A DNA stretch of 64,000 bases from Dermacoccus nishinomiyaensis (GCF_900447535.1 NZ_UFXX01000001.1:310001-374000); one strand, 5' to 3'; positions 54,800 to 63,923 are shown, counted from the stretch's first letter. The notes: a model not told the origin generated them from the sequence alone. Translations and numbers: made by a program.

Positions 54800-55088
54800 G
54801 GATCTCCTTGTGTGGCACCGGTGGTGGTGTGACGGCGCCCATCGTGTCGATGCGACGCTTGCCCGTCGCGTTCGCGAAGACGACGGCGACGTACGGCAGG
54901 ATCGCGGCGAGGGCGAAGAACACGAGGCTGAGAGGGCGAAGGGGTGACCAGGTGAGGACGGCGGCGATGAAGCACACCGTCCTGATGCCCATCGAGATGA
55001 GATAGCCGCGAATGCGGCGGCGCTGATCGTCCTGCGCCGATTCGGGCAGGCTCGTGGCCGAGAGCCGTCGCTGCCCCTGATCCGCCAT
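54774..55088 (-). CDS. DUF3099 small membrane protein
   Basis: A 104-residue protein with two hydrophobic segments (about residues 28-47 and 52-70) after a charged N-terminus, and the family pattern RRIRGYLISMGIRTVCF. The function is unknown. The last 26 bases overlap the small gene downstream, so the two are probably translated together. Confidence 0.85.
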   Translation of the reverse strand: MADQGQRRLSATSLPESAQDDQRRRIRGYLISMGIRTVCFIAAVLTWSPLRPLSLVFFALAAILPYVAVVFANATGKRRIDTMGAVTPPPVPHKEIHGSAREPR

Positions 55089-55134
55089 GGCCTCACTGTA
55101 TTCGAGGGCCCCCGGCTGCCCGAAACGCCCCGGA

Positions 55135-55163
55135 TTGGTCTACCCGGGGGTAGTCGATAGCGT
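55135..55163 (+). promoter_or_regulatory. Promoter of fabG-fabI with inverted repeat
   Basis: -35 TTGGTC (55135-55140), 17-base spacer, -10 TAGCGT (55158-55163). The spacer contains the inverted repeat CTACCC-GG-GGGTAG (55140-55153), a likely regulator site. Confidence 0.55.
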
Positions 55164-55201
55164 GCGACGAAGAACACACCGCCCCATCCCGGAAGGTCCG
55201 C

Positions 55202-55945
55202 ATGCCCACCTCGCCCGAGACCACCAGCGCCCCGTCGCGCCGCCGCACCGTCCTCGTCACCGGGGGCAACCGCGGCATCGGGCTCGCCATCGCGCGACGC
55301 TTCCAGGCGCAGGGGGACGCCGTCGTCATCATGTCGCGCTCCGGTGAAGACGTCGAGGGCATCCCGGCCGTCACGGGTGACGTGTCGAACTCCGAATCGG
55401 TCGACGCGGCGTTCGCGAAGGCCGCGCAGATCGCCGGCGGGCCGATCGAGGTCGTCGTCGCCAACGCCGGTATCACCGACGACGGCCTGCTCATGCGCAT
55501 GAGCGACGACTCCTTCGAGAACGTCGTCGACACCAACCTCGCCGGCGCCTTCCGCTGCGCTCGTGCGGCGTCGACGGGCATGATCCGGCGCAAGGGCGGG
55601 CGCATCATCTTCGTCTCCAGCGTCGTCGGCCTGTTCGGCTCCGCGGGCCAGACCAACTACAGCGCGTCGAAAGCCGGGCTCGTCGGCCTCGCCCGCTCCA
55701 TCGCGCGTGAGCTCGGCGGGCGCGGCATCACCGCGAACGTCGTCGCGCCCGGCTTCATCGAGACCGACATGACGGCCGCACTGCCCGACGAGCGTCAGGC
55801 GGCGTACAAGGCGACGATCCCGGCGGGTCGGTTCGCGCAGCCCGACGAGGTCGCCGCGGCCGTCGCGTTCCTCGCCTCCGACGACTCGGCCTACATCAAC
55901 GGCGCCGTGATCCCCGTCGACGGTGGCCTCGGCATGGGTCACTGA
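55202..55945 (+). CDS. fabG: 3-oxoacyl-ACP reductase
   Basis: FabG (MabA in mycobacteria) reduces 3-ketoacyl-ACP in FAS II elongation. The 247-residue SDR has VLVTGGNRGIGLA, VANAGIT, catalytic SSVVGLFGSAGQTNYSASKA (Ser, Tyr and Lys all present) and IPVDGGLGMGH at the end. It is followed by fabI after 69 bases, the mabA-inhA arrangement. Confidence 0.95.
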   Translation: MPTSPETTSAPSRRRTVLVTGGNRGIGLAIARRFQAQGDAVVIMSRSGEDVEGIPAVTGDVSNSESVDAAFAKAAQIAGGPIEVVVANAGITDDGLLMRMSDDSFENVVDTNLAGAFRCARAASTGMIRRKGGRIIFVSSVVGLFGSAGQTNYSASKAGLVGLARSIARELGGRGITANVVAPGFIETDMTAALPDERQAAYKATIPAGRFAQPDEVAAAVAFLASDDSAYINGAVIPVDGGLGMGH

Positions 55946-56014
55946 CCGGCGGCCACCCGCCAGTCACCCGCGCACGCACGCCCCCAGTTCCCGCACCATC
56001 ACGAAAGGCCGGCC

Positions 56015-56776
56015 ATGGGTCTGCTCGAAGGCAAGACGCTCCTCATCACCGGTGTCCTCATGGACTCCTCGATCGCGTTCCACGTCGCGCGCATCGCGCA
56101 GGAGGAGGGCGCGCACGTCGTCCTCACGAGCTTCGGGCGCACGATGAAGATCACCCAGACGATCAGTCGGCGCCTGCCGCAACCCGTCGAGGTCGTCGAA
56201 CTCGACGTGACGAACACCGAGCACCTCGACACGCTCGCCGAGCGTCTGCGCCCCCTCGTCGGCGAACTCGACGGCGTGCTGCACTCGGTCGGCTTCGCGC
56301 CCCAGGGCGCGTTCGACTTCATGAGCGCGACGTGGGAGGACGTCTCGACGGCGCTGCACGCGTCCGCGTACTCGCTCAAGGCCCTGGCCGCCGCCTGCGA
56401 ACCCCTCATGTCGCCGGGGGGCGCGATCGTCGGGCTGACGTTCGACGCGAAGTTCGCCTGGCCCGTCTACGACTGGATGGGCGTCGCCAAGGCGGCGTTC
56501 GAGTCGACCAACCGCTACCTCGCGCGCGACCTCGGCCCCAAGGGGCTGCGCAGCAACCTCGTCGCTGCCGGCCCGATCCGTACGACCGCCGCGAAGTCCA
56601 TCCCGGGCTTCGAGCAGTTCGAGCAGACCTGGGACGAGCGCGCGCCGCTCGGGTGGAACGTCGGCGACCCGGTGCCCGCCGCGCGCGCCTGCGCGGCGCT
56701 ACTGTCCGACTGGTTCCCGGCGACCACCGGCGAGATCGTCCACGTCGACGGCGGCGTGCACGCGATGGGGCAGTAG
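56015..56776 (+). CDS. fabI: Enoyl-ACP reductase (InhA-like)
   Basis: FabI reduces enoyl-ACP with NADH, completing each FAS II cycle; in mycobacteria this is the isoniazid target. The 253-residue protein has LLEGKTLLITGVLMDSSIA at the start, HSVGFAPQ, and the active site YDWMGVAKAA with Tyr and Lys. GGCATGG-like and AAAGG sequences precede the ATG. Confidence 0.95.
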   Translation: MGLLEGKTLLITGVLMDSSIAFHVARIAQEEGAHVVLTSFGRTMKITQTISRRLPQPVEVVELDVTNTEHLDTLAERLRPLVGELDGVLHSVGFAPQGAFDFMSATWEDVSTALHASAYSLKALAAACEPLMSPGGAIVGLTFDAKFAWPVYDWMGVAKAAFESTNRYLARDLGPKGLRSNLVAAGPIRTTAAKSIPGFEQFEQTWDERAPLGWNVGDPVPAARACAALLSDWFPATTGEIVHVDGGVHAMGQ

Positions 56777-56835
56777 GACCAGGGCCGGCCTCGTCCAACC
56801 CGTGTCCCGTGGGTGCGCCCCGCTCGCCGGACGCC

Positions 56836-56841
56836 TACGCT
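56836..56841 (+). promoter_or_regulatory. -10 element of leaderless CphA-like transcript
   Basis: TACGCT lies seven bases before the ATG at 56849, a leaderless spacing. It gives this gene a promoter separate from fabG-fabI. Confidence 0.5.
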
Positions 56842-56848
56842 TTCGCCC

Positions 56849-58726
56849 ATGACTCCTGAACCGGCGCACGCGCGAGTCGAGTTGCTCGGCAACCGTGTTC
56901 TCGATGGCCCCAACCTCTACTTCACCCGTCAGGCGATCAAGACGACCCTCGACCTGGGGGCGTGGTGCGCGGCCCCCGAGGAGACAGTCTCCGCTGCGTT
57001 TCGGGCCCTCGATTCCCGCCGCCCCAAGATCGGCGAACCAGGCGGGCCCGTGCGCGACCGGTGCGTCATGCGCCTCGCGGAGGTCGTGACGCGTCAGATC
57101 GCTCAACTGAGCGGCACGGGCCGTCTTGGCGTGCGCGTGCGCCACGGGGAGGAGCCGGGCGAGTACGTCGTCGCCTTCCCGTGGAACCGGCGCGAACGTG
57201 GCCGTGCACTGGGGCGCGCCATCGCGCGTGCCCTCGACGATCTGCTCGACACCGAGCGCGCGAACGGCGCCTGTGTGCGCGCCGCCGCCGACGTGAGAGA
57301 CGCCGAGCAGGGACCGCGCGAGACGCTGCCGCGGCCGCGCGTCCCCGTCATCTCGATCACCGGCACGAACGGCAAGACGACGACGACGCGCCTCGTCGCG
57401 CACATCGCGATGACGGCCGGGCGCACGACGGCGTGGAGCTCGACGGACGGCGTCCTCGTCATGGGTGAGCACATCGAGCATGGCGACTACTCCGGCCCGG
57501 CCGGCGCGCAGGCCGTCCTCGCGACGCCGGGGCTCGAGGTCGCGGTGCTCGAGACCGCGCGCGGCGGGTTGCTCAACCGCGGCATGGGCGTGCCGTACAA
57601 CGACGTCAGCGTCGTCACGAACGTCACGTCCGACCACCTCGGCAGCGGCGGCATCAACACCGTCGACCAGCTCGCCGAGGTCAAGGCGATCATCACGAAG
57701 GTGACGCGACCCTCCGGCTGGTGCGTGCTCAACGGGGACGACCCGCGCGTGTGGGCGATGCGCGTCGGCACCCCCGCCCAGCTCGTCGCGTTCACTCTCG
57801 ACCCCAACGCCCCCTGCATCCGCGAGGTGCGCGCGGCGCGCGGCAAGGCGTTCACCGTCATCGACGGCTTCATCGCGTGCATCGAGGACGGCGGCATCGA
57901 CATGCTCGTCAGCCTCGACGACGTACCGATGACGCTCGCCGGGCTGTCGCGCCACAACGTCGCCAACGCGCTCGCGGGAGCAGCGGGGGCGCTCGCGCTT
58001 GGCCTGCCGCGCAGCGCCGTCGTCCAGGGCCTCAAGACCTTCGCGCCCGACGCGACGCTCAACCCGGGGCGCATGAACGTCTACAGCCTCCCGCTCGGGG
58101 CAGATCAGCAAGCGAGCGTGATCGTCGACATGGCGCACAACGAAGGTGGCCTCGAGGCCCTGCTCGACGTCGGCCGCGGCCTAGTCGCGCCCGGCTCGCG
58201 GCTGCTGCTCGGCCTCGGCACCGGCGGCGATCGCAGCGACGAGATCCTCGTCGCCCTCGGCGAACTCGCCGGGCGCGGCGCCGACGTCGTCCACGTCGTG
58301 CACAAGGAGCACTACCTGCGCGGTCGCACGATGGAGGACCTCGAGAAGCACCTGCGCGATGGGCTGTCGCATGTGGGCGCGCACGCGGAGGCGAGCCACG
58401 AGACCGAACTCGACGGTCTGCGTGGCTTGCTCGACGTTGCCCACGACGGTGACGTCGTCGCCGTCATGACGCACAGCCACCAGGCCGAACTGCACGCGTG
58501 GCTGCTCGAGCACGGCGCGACGACGGACGGCCCACGCGAGATCCGCCGCAAGGTGCGGGCCGCCCGCGGCAGCGGCGACGCCCCCATCGATTCGGTGCCC
58601 GACGAGGCACGCGACGACGTCCGTATCGCCATCGACGCGCTCGAACGAGCGGCGTCGCACGACACGTCACCGAGTGTCTTCGGCGACATGGCGACGAGCC
58701 TCAAGGCACTGCTCGAGTCGCCCTGA
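56849..58726 (+). CDS. Cyanophycin-synthetase-like protein without ATP-grasp domain (N-domain plus Mur ligase)
   Basis: A 625-residue protein. Its first 140 residues resemble the CphA N-terminal domain: NRVLDGPNLYFTRQAIKTTLDLG lines up with the same place in the neighbouring CphA, and the later RLAEVVTRQIAQLSG stretch also aligns. Residues from about 165 on form a Mur-ligase module with ISITGTNGKTTTTRLVAH (P-loop at about residue 171), VLETARGGLLNRG, VVTNVTSDHLG and VVDMAHNEGGL. The ATP-grasp module that adds aspartate in CphA is absent. It may add arginine or another amino group to an aspartate-based chain, modify cyanophycin, or act on a different substrate; none of this is proven. Confidence 0.75.
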   Translation: MTPEPAHARVELLGNRVLDGPNLYFTRQAIKTTLDLGAWCAAPEETVSAAFRALDSRRPKIGEPGGPVRDRCVMRLAEVVTRQIAQLSGTGRLGVRVRHGEEPGEYVVAFPWNRRERGRALGRAIARALDDLLDTERANGACVRAAADVRDAEQGPRETLPRPRVPVISITGTNGKTTTTRLVAHIAMTAGRTTAWSSTDGVLVMGEHIEHGDYSGPAGAQAVLATPGLEVAVLETARGGLLNRGMGVPYNDVSVVTNVTSDHLGSGGINTVDQLAEVKAIITKVTRPSGWCVLNGDDPRVWAMRVGTPAQLVAFTLDPNAPCIREVRAARGKAFTVIDGFIACIEDGGIDMLVSLDDVPMTLAGLSRHNVANALAGAAGALALGLPRSAVVQGLKTFAPDATLNPGRMNVYSLPLGADQQASVIVDMAHNEGGLEALLDVGRGLVAPGSRLLLGLGTGGDRSDEILVALGELAGRGADVVHVVHKEHYLRGRTMEDLEKHLRDGLSHVGAHAEASHETELDGLRGLLDVAHDGDVVAVMTHSHQAELHAWLLEHGATTDGPREIRRKVRAARGSGDAPIDSVPDEARDDVRIAIDALERAASHDTSPSVFGDMATSLKALLESP

Positions 58727-58769
58727 CGGCATGCTCGCCGAGGCGACCGGAACACGGACAAGCGGCCGC

Positions 58770-58825
58770 CACACGACGAACCCCGGCTGCGATCACACAG
58801 GATCGCGGCCGGCGTTCGTCGTGTG
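58770..58825. terminator. Bidirectional terminator between the two convergent synthetase genes
   Basis: CACACGACGAAC (58770-58781) pairs perfectly with GTTCGTCGTGTG (58814-58825), and the interior can pair further through GCTGCGATC and GATCGCGGC. It sits between the end of the CphA-like gene and the end of cphA. Confidence 0.8.
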
Positions 58826-58831
58826 CCGGCG

Positions 58832-61666
58832 TCAGCTGCTGGGCAGGAGTTCGTCGATCACGTCGTCCTCGGGCGACTCGAACACGGCGTCGCGGCTGAA
58901 GTCGGGGTCGCCGGGGTGAGCGGCCTCGTCGGCGTGGGCGCCGGGCGTCGCGAGGTGCGTCAGGTCCTCGAGCGCGGCCATGACACGGGCGTGCTTGTCG
59001 GCGCAGATGACGACGAGGTCGCCGGCGCGCGCTGAGTCGATCGCCACCTGCGTCGCCTCGAGTTCGTCGAGCACGGTCTCGACGCTCGCGGCGCGTGCCT
59101 CACCCGAGTCGATCGCCTGCTGGGCACCTTCGGCGACGAGGGCTGCGGTCTCGCCGGGCGCGCGGCGCCGCAGGTTGTCGTCCTCGCGGATGATGACGTG
59201 GTCGAACCACTTCGCGGCCAGTTCGCCCATCTCGCGGATGTCCTGGTCCCGTCGATCCCCGGCGGCGCCGACGACGACGGTGCGCTGCACGCGCGTCGAC
59301 TTGTTCTTGCCGGCGACGTAGCGGTCGACGAACTCGCCGAGCAGCTGCAGACCGGCCGGGTTGTGGCAGTAATCGACGAACACCTCGGCGTGGTCGACCT
59401 CGATGCGGTTGAGGCGGCCGGGGGAGAGGTAGTAGCTCGTCGTGAACGTGCGCAGCCCCTGGCGGATGTCGTGCAGCGGGGCACCCGCGGCGAACGCGGC
59501 GCCGGCCGCGGCGAGGGCGTTGGCGACGTTCATGCGCGCAGCGCCGTTGAACGTGCTCGGCAGCAGGTGCGTCCACGCGAGCTGCATGGAGCGTCGGCCC
59601 TGCTTGAGGACGATCATCTCGCCCTTGTCCGTCGGCTCGAGCACGACGGCGCGGTCGCCACGCACGCAGCGCTCGTCGATGAACTGGCGCACGCGACTAC
59701 CGGGCGCCTCCATCGAGAACCACACGATCGTGCCGCGGCACACGCGTCGCATGCGGCGCACGTACTCGTCGTCGGCGTTGAGGACGGCGAACCCGTCGCG
59801 CGGGACGGCCTCGACGATGACCTGCTTGACGTTCGCGAGATCTTCGAGCGAGTTGATGCCGCGCATGCCGAGGTGGTCGCTCTGGATGTTGGTGACGACG
59901 GCGATGTCGTTGCGGTCGTAGCCGAGGCCCTCGCGCAGGATGCCGCCGCGCGCCACCTCGAGCACCGCGAAGTCGACGCGCGGGTTCTGCAGCACCATCT
60001 TCGCTGACTTGGGGCCGGAAGCATCACGCGTGATGAGCAGGCGTTCGTCGATGACGATGCCGTCGGTCGAGGTCATGCCGACCTTCTTGCCGAGGCCCTT
60101 CATGATGTGCGCGAGCATCCGCGACGTCGTCGTCTTGCCGTTCGTGCCGGTGACGGCGACGATCGGCACGCGCGAGGGTGAGCCGGGCGGAAACAACAGG
60201 TCGACGACCGGCTTGGCGATGAACTGCGGCTCACCGACCGTCGGGTGGGTGTGCATGCGGAAACCCGGCGCGGCGTTGACCTCGCAGATGGCGCCGCCGG
60301 TCTCACGTACAGGGACGGTGATGTCGGGGCAGATGAAGTCGATGCCCGCGACGTCGAGGCCGATGAGGCGCGCGGCCTCCTCGGCGATCTCGACATTGTC
60401 GGGATGCGCGTCCATGGTGCGGTCGATCGAGATGCCCCCGGTCGACATGTTGCCCGTCAGCGCGAGCTTCACCGTCTCGCCCTCGGGCACGACGGCGTCC
60501 ATCGCGTAGCCCTGGTCGGCGACGAGGTCGCGGGCGGCGTCGTCGACCTTGATCTTCGTCAGCACCTTCTCGTGCCCGTAGCCGCGCCGCGGGTCGGCGT
60601 TCGTCAGTTCGATGAGCTCGTCGACGGTGTGCTCGCCGTCACCGACGACGTGCGCGGGCACGCGTTCGGCGATGGCCGCCATCCTGCCGTCGATGATGAG
60701 GCAGCGGTAGTCCTTGCCGGTGACGAACGACTCGACCTGCAGCACGCCGCGCCGGCTCTGCGCCATCGCGATGTCGTAGGCCTCGCTGACGGCCTCGTCG
60801 TCGGTGAGGTCCAGGCACACGCCGCGGCCGTGGTTGCCGTCGAGCGGCTTGACGACGACGGGGAAGCCGATCTCGCGAGCCGCCTGGATCGCGCCCTCAC
60901 GCGTGCGCACGACCTCCGACTTCGGCACCGGCAGCCCGGCCGAGCCGAGCAGGTCGAGCGTCAGGCTCTTGTCGCACGCAATGTCGACGGCGAGGGCCGA
61001 CGTGCGGCTCGTCATCGTCGCGCGGATGCGTTGGGCGTGCACGCCCTGGCCGAGCTGAACGAGGGAGGCGCCGTTGAGGCGCGTCCACGGGATGTCGCGG
61101 CTGACGGCCTCGTCGATGATCGCCTGCGTCGACGGGCCGAACGCGCGGCGCTGCACGAGGGCGTGGAACGTCTCGAGCGCGGCCTCGACGTCGAAGCCGT
61201 CCTCGGGGTGCACGACGTGGTTGACGATGCGCACGGCGAGCTGGCCGGCGGCAATGCCGACGCTCTCCTCGAGGTAGGCGTAGACGACGTTGTAGCGCCC
61301 CTCCTCGCCCTTGACTCCGCGCGTCTTGCCGCGGCGCACGTCGTGCCCGGCCTCCTGCTGCAGCTGCAGCGCGAGGTGCTCGGCGACGTGGCCGAGCCAG
61401 GTGCCCTCGTGGAGGCGCTCGACGAAGCCGCCCTCCTTGCCACGCGAGCACGAGTGGTGCTGCAGGCCGGGGAAGAGTTCGACGAGGCGATCCGCGAAGC
61501 CGGGGATCGCGTGCGTCGGGTAGTACTCGAGCACGCCGAGATCGACGACGAGGTGGATCGCGGGGTCGTAGGACCACACGTTCGGGCCGCGGTAGACGCG
61601 CGTGCTGACGATGCGCAGCGACGGCTCGATGGGGCCCGGTGCCTGCGGGATGTCGATGACGGTCAT
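58832..61666 (-). CDS. cphA: Cyanophycin synthetase
   Basis: CphA polymerises aspartate and arginine into cyanophycin (multi-L-arginyl-poly-aspartate), a nitrogen store. The 944-residue protein has three modules. The N-domain (about residues 1-160) contains VYRGPNVWSYDPAIH. The ATP-grasp domain (about 215-480) contains ALAVDIACDKSLT, FPVVVKPLDGNHGRGV and FICPDITVP with GGAICEVNAAPGF. The Mur-ligase domain (about 495-900) has VTGTNGKTTTSRML at about residue 504, VLEVARGGILREG and VDYCHNPAGL. All key motifs look intact. The acidic C-terminal tail is longer than usual. It lies 35 bases after cphB on the same strand. Confidence 0.93.
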   Translation of the reverse strand: MTVIDIPQAPGPIEPSLRIVSTRVYRGPNVWSYDPAIHLVVDLGVLEYYPTHAIPGFADRLVELFPGLQHHSCSRGKEGGFVERLHEGTWLGHVAEHLALQLQQEAGHDVRRGKTRGVKGEEGRYNVVYAYLEESVGIAAGQLAVRIVNHVVHPEDGFDVEAALETFHALVQRRAFGPSTQAIIDEAVSRDIPWTRLNGASLVQLGQGVHAQRIRATMTSRTSALAVDIACDKSLTLDLLGSAGLPVPKSEVVRTREGAIQAAREIGFPVVVKPLDGNHGRGVCLDLTDDEAVSEAYDIAMAQSRRGVLQVESFVTGKDYRCLIIDGRMAAIAERVPAHVVGDGEHTVDELIELTNADPRRGYGHEKVLTKIKVDDAARDLVADQGYAMDAVVPEGETVKLALTGNMSTGGISIDRTMDAHPDNVEIAEEAARLIGLDVAGIDFICPDITVPVRETGGAICEVNAAPGFRMHTHPTVGEPQFIAKPVVDLLFPPGSPSRVPIVAVTGTNGKTTTSRMLAHIMKGLGKKVGMTSTDGIVIDERLLITRDASGPKSAKMVLQNPRVDFAVLEVARGGILREGLGYDRNDIAVVTNIQSDHLGMRGINSLEDLANVKQVIVEAVPRDGFAVLNADDEYVRRMRRVCRGTIVWFSMEAPGSRVRQFIDERCVRGDRAVVLEPTDKGEMIVLKQGRRSMQLAWTHLLPSTFNGAARMNVANALAAAGAAFAAGAPLHDIRQGLRTFTTSYYLSPGRLNRIEVDHAEVFVDYCHNPAGLQLLGEFVDRYVAGKNKSTRVQRTVVVGAAGDRRDQDIREMGELAAKWFDHVIIREDDNLRRRAPGETAALVAEGAQQAIDSGEARAASVETVLDELEATQVAIDSARAGDLVVICADKHARVMAALEDLTHLATPGAHADEAAHPGDPDFSRDAVFESPEDDVIDELLPSS

Positions 61667-61701
61667 GTTCTGTTCTTCCCCTCGAAACGACGTGGACGCG
61701 A

Positions 61702-62592
61702 TCAGTGACGCAGCGCGGCGGCAGCGGTCGCGGTGTCGTGCTGGTCCTTCGCCGCGGTGACCGCGACGTCGGCGTGCTGTTCGACGAAGTCGGTCAGCGT
61801 GGCCGTCTCCAGGTCGAAGGTCGCCCCGTAGGGCAGCGAGTGCACGACGGCACCGGTGACGAGCAGCGGCGCGTCGCGGCGTGCCTCGTGCGCGTCCGTC
61901 TGCGCCATGCGCGCGTCGACGACGAATACGGCGCCGGAGCCGATGATCGTCATCTCCCGTCCGTTCGTGATCTCCGCGGCGGTGTCCTCGTCGATGCCCA
62001 TGCCGAGCAGGCTCGGTGAGCCGGCGACGAGGGAGAGCAGGCGCCCGTAGCGCGAGCGCTGGTCGAAGTGCTGGTCGATGATGACGCCCGGCACGAGGCC
62101 GAGGCCCTGCGTCAGCTGGCTCGCGCGCTGACGGGGCGTCACGCCCTCCTCGCCCATCGAGATCATGAACTGGCTCATGATCGACGCGCCGGCGCTCGTG
62201 CCGGCGATGACGGCGCCGCGCTCGTGGGCGCGCAGGATGGCCTTGCCGAGGGGCGTGCCGACGATGAGCTGGCTCAGCTTGAGCTGGTTGCCGCCGGAGA
62301 TGAAGATGCCGCTCGCGGCGTCGATGCGCTCGACGAGTTCTTCTGAGGATGAGTCGACGCGCGACTGCGGGTCGACGCTGCCCACGCTCGGGCAGCCGAG
62401 GCGTGTGAAGACGGTCGAGTACACCTCGATGACCTCGTCCGCCATCGACGATGCCGTCGGGATGACGACGATGTTCGACTTGCGGCCGCCGGCGAGGCGC
62501 ACGAAGCGGCGCAGGATGGTCACACGGCCGATCTTGTCCTCGGCGCCGCCGATGATGAGCAGGGAGCGTCGGGGGTCGCTACGTTCAGGCAT
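61702..62592 (-). CDS. cphB: Cyanophycinase
   Basis: CphB is the serine exopeptidase that cuts cyanophycin into beta-Asp-Arg dipeptides. The 296-residue S51-family protein has LLIIGGAEDKIG at the start, the nucleophile in IAGTSAGASIM, ISGGNQLKL, and IIDQHFDQRSRYGRL. The ATG at 62592 lies seven bases after a TAACAT -10, so it is probably leaderless. It is upstream of cphA in the same operon, so making and breaking the polymer are encoded together. No isoaspartyl dipeptidase gene is in the window. Confidence 0.93.
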   Translation of the reverse strand: MPERSDPRRSLLIIGGAEDKIGRVTILRRFVRLAGGRKSNIVVIPTASSMADEVIEVYSTVFTRLGCPSVGSVDPQSRVDSSSEELVERIDAASGIFISGGNQLKLSQLIVGTPLGKAILRAHERGAVIAGTSAGASIMSQFMISMGEEGVTPRQRASQLTQGLGLVPGVIIDQHFDQRSRYGRLLSLVAGSPSLLGMGIDEDTAAEITNGREMTIIGSGAVFVVDARMAQTDAHEARRDAPLLVTGAVVHSLPYGATFDLETATLTDFVEQHADVAVTAAKDQHDTATAAAALRH

Positions 62593-62599
62593 GCGCCAT

Positions 62600-62605
62600 A
62601 TGTTA
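62600..62605 (-). promoter_or_regulatory. -10 element of the cphB-cphA operon
   Basis: On the minus strand TAACAT (62605-62600) is followed seven bases later by the cphB ATG. It overlaps the serB stop codon region. Read-through from serB is also possible. Confidence 0.5.
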
Positions 62606-63874
62606 GGCGTCACGCTGCGTCGCCGCAGCGGCGTCCACGTCCGTCGCGTCGAGCATGACGGTCGCACCATCGGGCGTCTCGAGCGCGTCGAGGTCGTCGG
62701 CTTCCTCGATGTCGTCGCGGCTGATGCCGAGGAAGAACAGGACACTGTCGAGGTATGGGACGTTGACAGAGGCGTCCGCCTGCGCCCGCACGACGGGCTT
62801 GGCATTGAAGGCGATGCCGAGGCCCGCGAGGGCGAGCATGTCGAGGTCATTGGCGCCGTCGCCGATCGCGACGGTGCGCTCCAGCGGCAGGTGCTCGGCC
62901 TCGGCGAACGCGGCGAGCGCACGTGCCTTGCCCTCGCGGTCGACGACGTCGCCGAGGACTCGCCCGGTCAGCGCGCCGTCGACGATCTCGAGGGTGTTGG
63001 CGCGCGCGTGGTCGATGCCGAGGGAGGCGGCGAGGGGCGCGACGACTTCGATGAAGCCGCCGGAGACGACGCCGACGGTGAAGCCGAGCCGCTTGAGGGT
63101 GCGCACGAGCGTGCGGGCGCCGGGCGTGAGGCGGATCTCGGCGCGCACCTCGTCGAGCACGCTCGCGGGTAGCCCCGCGAGGGCCTCGACGCGTTCGTGC
63201 AGCGATTCGGCGAAGTCGATCTCGCCGCGCATGGCGCGCTCGGTCACCTCCGCCACCTCGGCCTCGCGGCCCGCGCGGGCGGCGAGCAGTTCGATGACCT
63301 CGTCCTGGATGAGCGTCGAATCGACGTCGAGGACGACGAGTCGGCGGCCACGGCGCGCGAGCCCGGCCTCGGCGACGCTCGCGTCACACCCCGTCTCGTG
63401 CGAGGCCTCGAGCACCCGGCGGCGAAGCTCGATGACCTCGACGCCCGAGACGTCGAGCTCGATCGCGGTGACCGGCGTGCGCGCGAGGCGGCGCACGCGG
63501 TCGATGTTGCCGCCGTGGTGGACGACCTCGGCCGAGATCTCCGCGAGGGCCTCGGCGGGCAGCGTCGGTGCGAGCAGCGTGACGACGGCGCGTCCGGGCA
63601 GGCGCACGACGTCGTCGCTCATGCCCTCGGCGAGCGTCAGGGCGAGCGAGCGCAGGCGGGCGAGGCGCTTCATCTCGAGGACGAGTTCGTCGGGTTCGGC
63701 TGCGCTGACGAGGAACGACAGCGTGATGCCACCGCCGAGGACGGCCTGGCCGACGTCGACGATCTCGACGCCGAACTTCGTCATCGCGTCGGTGAGCTCG
63801 TGGAACAGCCCGGGGGAGTCGGTGCCCTGGAACGTCAGGCCCAACAGGTCGGTGCGGCGCGCGTCGTTGTTCAC
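62603..63874 (-). CDS. serB: Phosphoserine phosphatase with N-terminal ACT domains
   Basis: SerB removes phosphate from phosphoserine, the last step of serine synthesis. The 423-residue protein has N-terminal ACT regulatory region (about residues 1-180, likely two ACT domains) and a HAD phosphatase domain with VVLDVDSTLIQDEV (catalytic aspartates), GVVSGGFIEV, and AIGDGANDLDMLALAGLG. Serine may feed back through the ACT part. The next gene on this strand is cphB, only ten bases away. Confidence 0.95.
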   Translation of the reverse strand: MNNDARRTDLLGLTFQGTDSPGLFHELTDAMTKFGVEIVDVGQAVLGGGITLSFLVSAAEPDELVLEMKRLARLRSLALTLAEGMSDDVVRLPGRAVVTLLAPTLPAEALAEISAEVVHHGGNIDRVRRLARTPVTAIELDVSGVEVIELRRRVLEASHETGCDASVAEAGLARRGRRLVVLDVDSTLIQDEVIELLAARAGREAEVAEVTERAMRGEIDFAESLHERVEALAGLPASVLDEVRAEIRLTPGARTLVRTLKRLGFTVGVVSGGFIEVVAPLAASLGIDHARANTLEIVDGALTGRVLGDVVDREGKARALAAFAEAEHLPLERTVAIGDGANDLDMLALAGLGIAFNAKPVVRAQADASVNVPYLDSVLFFLGISRDDIEEADDLDALETPDGATVMLDATDVDAAAATQRDA

Positions 63875-63923
63875 CCCTCATTCATAGCGTGAAGGCGCCG
63901 CGTTCGCATCCGGTGTTCACGAC

